Origin: Leptospira sanjuanensis
GTDB taxonomy: Bacteria; Spirochaetota; Leptospiria; Leptospirales; Leptospiraceae
Length of the DNA: 64,000 nucleotides
Assembly (NCBI RefSeq): GCF_022267375.1
Contig: NZ_JAIZBH010000001.1
Span: 3,053,501 to 3,117,500, forward strand
Direction: 5' to 3'
The notes beneath the pieces are model-generated. The model was given only the letters and a program-made list of their open reading frames with translations, was not told where the DNA came from and did no database searches. The stretch's first letter is position 1. Every line of letters starts with the position of its first letter. Position numbers and translations under genes: made by a program. This document shows positions 63,036-64,000 of the stretch, one piece after another.

Positions 63036-64000
63036 ATGCCTCACGCTGATTTAGAATTTCAGAAACTCAAGAGTATTCTCAACACGAGTACGATCTTAAA
63101 TGCGAATTTGGATCTCTATCAGCTATTGCCTTTGATCATGCTTTACTCCAAGGATCTTCTCGAAGCGGAAGCGAGTTCCTTGTTTCTTCTGGACGAGACG
63201 GGAGAATTCTTATACTGCGAAGTGGCGCTCGGCGAAAAGGGTGAAATCATTCAAAAATACGGCCGGCTCGACGTGGGACAAGGGATCGCGGGTTGGGTCG
63301 CCAAAGAAAAGAAACCGATCATTCTCGAAGACGCGTATTCCGATCCGAGATTCAACCAGGCCTGGGATCAAAAAACCGGTTATAGAACGCGTTCCTTGGT
63401 TTGTGTTCCTTTGTTTGTGGAAGACAAGATCATCGGAACGCTCGAAATTCTCAACAAAACGAAAGAGCGTTCTTTCGATTCTTCCGATCTGAATTATCTT
63501 ACCTCCTTATCCGAAGTCGCGGCGATCGCGATTCAAAACGCAAAAATTCACGATAATCTTAAGAAGCGAATTCTGGAACTTTCGCTTTTGTATGAATTCG
63601 AAAAACTCATCGTTTCGGAAAAAAGCATTCACGAACTCGGCAACTGGGTTTTGGAAAGAATCCTCGAATTTCTGGAAGCAAGAACCGGCACGATTTATCT
63701 CGCAGATCACACGAATCGAACGCTGCGGATTCTCGCGGCAAAAGGAATTCCCAAGGAAGCCGTTCACACGATCGTCGTTCCGTTCGGGGAAGGAATCGCG
63801 GGCTGGGTCGCCCAGGAAAAAAGGAATCTTCTCATTCAGAATCTGGAAGAAGACAAGCGCTACAATCAAAACGCGAAGTATAAGTTCGAAGCGAATTCGC
63901 TCATCTCTTCTCCTTTGATTTATCGGGACGAATTGCTCGGAGTCATCAGCGTCAACAGCAAGAACTCGGGTTTCGCGTTTCACCAAAACGATCTGGAGAT
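63036..64000 (+). CDS. GAF-domain protein (5' part)
   Basis: Opens at ATG 63036 (MPHADLEFQKLKSILN) and stays open to the end of the window, so the C-terminus is not seen. Two GAF domains are visible: residues about 20-170 (LLPLIMLYSKDLLEAEASSLFLLDE, GIAGWVAKEKKPIILEDAYSDPRFNQ, VCVPLFVEDKIIGTLEILNK) and about 190-321 (ERILEFLEARTGTIYLAD, GIAGWVAQEKRNLLIQNLEED, SPLIYRDELLGVISVNSK). Such tandem GAF sensors commonly precede a cyclase, phosphatase or kinase domain, which would lie beyond the window. Confidence 0.85.
   Translation, partial: MPHADLEFQKLKSILNTSTILNANLDLYQLLPLIMLYSKDLLEAEASSLFLLDETGEFLYCEVALGEKGEIIQKYGRLDVGQGIAGWVAKEKKPIILEDAYSDPRFNQAWDQKTGYRTRSLVCVPLFVEDKIIGTLEILNKTKERSFDSSDLNYLTSLSEVAAIAIQNAKIHDNLKKRILELSLLYEFEKLIVSEKSIHELGNWVLERILEFLEARTGTIYLADHTNRTLRILAAKGIPKEAVHTIVVPFGEGIAGWVAQEKRNLLIQNLEEDKRYNQNAKYKFEANSLISSPLIYRDELLGVISVNSKNSGFAFHQNDLE

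Overview
The window is chromosomal DNA of a spirochaete, almost certainly a Leptospira species. Supporting signs are spirochaete-style lipoboxes (short hydrophobic stretch followed by C with S, N, T or A before it), a DUF1564-like protein, many secreted TPR, NHL, MORN and FG-GAP proteins, and codon use swinging between GC-moderate core genes and AT-rich accessory genes. Species cannot be fixed by eye.

Layout. Bases 1-16.7 kb are mostly housekeeping or conserved genes: the 3' end of an enoyl-CoA hydratase/isomerase, a DUF4015-type glycosyl hydrolase-like protein, a histone-deacetylase-family amidohydrolase, a secreted NHL/VWA-like protein overlapping a secreted TPR protein, methylglyoxal synthase (mgsA), a receiver-like coiled-coil protein, an LptF/LptG-type permease coupled to miaB, a J-domain-like membrane protein coupled to a Cys-rich protein, and a small lipoprotein. 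Bases 17.4-48.3 kb form a large accessory toxin locus. Bases 48.4-64 kb carry a membrane protein, two large lipoproteins, three membrane-anchored AraC-type regulators plus the debris of a fourth, a MORN lipoprotein, a metallophosphoesterase and the start of a GAF-domain protein.

The toxin locus is the main discovery. A large lipoprotein gene (17389-21768) precedes a 2502-residue lipoprotein (21810-29318) built as SpvB domain, FG-GAP repeats, RHS repeats and RHS core, ending in a variable C-terminal toxin domain; its likely immunity gene overlaps its stop codon by one base. Downstream lie six further modules in the same orientation. Each consists of a 3' piece of the same rhs gene (starting at different points but always ending at the same DPTGH motif), a different C-terminal toxin tail, and one or two small AT-rich putative immunity genes. 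Several of these rhs pieces have no plausible start, carry a stop codon, or are split by an insertion sequence, so they look like silent cassettes that can replace the expressed tail by recombination in the shared rhs core. Between modules lies a repeated ~200-240 bp junction (J1-J7) with a hairpin: 13-bp arms (about 15 in J7) around a 35-38 nt loop, where the arm sequences differ among junctions but remain complementary. A second short shared seam (coding for SNKGNNTGN or close variants) sits between the linker and the toxin domain in three modules. An IS66 element (32779-35092, with an 8-bp target duplication), an IS3-family element (39451-40743) and an IS481-like element (46870-48048) have invaded the array.

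How it fits together: the full-length lipoprotein is probably the only efficiently exported carrier; the silent modules supply alternative toxin/immunity pairs; immunity genes are kept next to their toxins. Toxin and immunity assignments rest on position, length and remembered family resemblance, not on searches.
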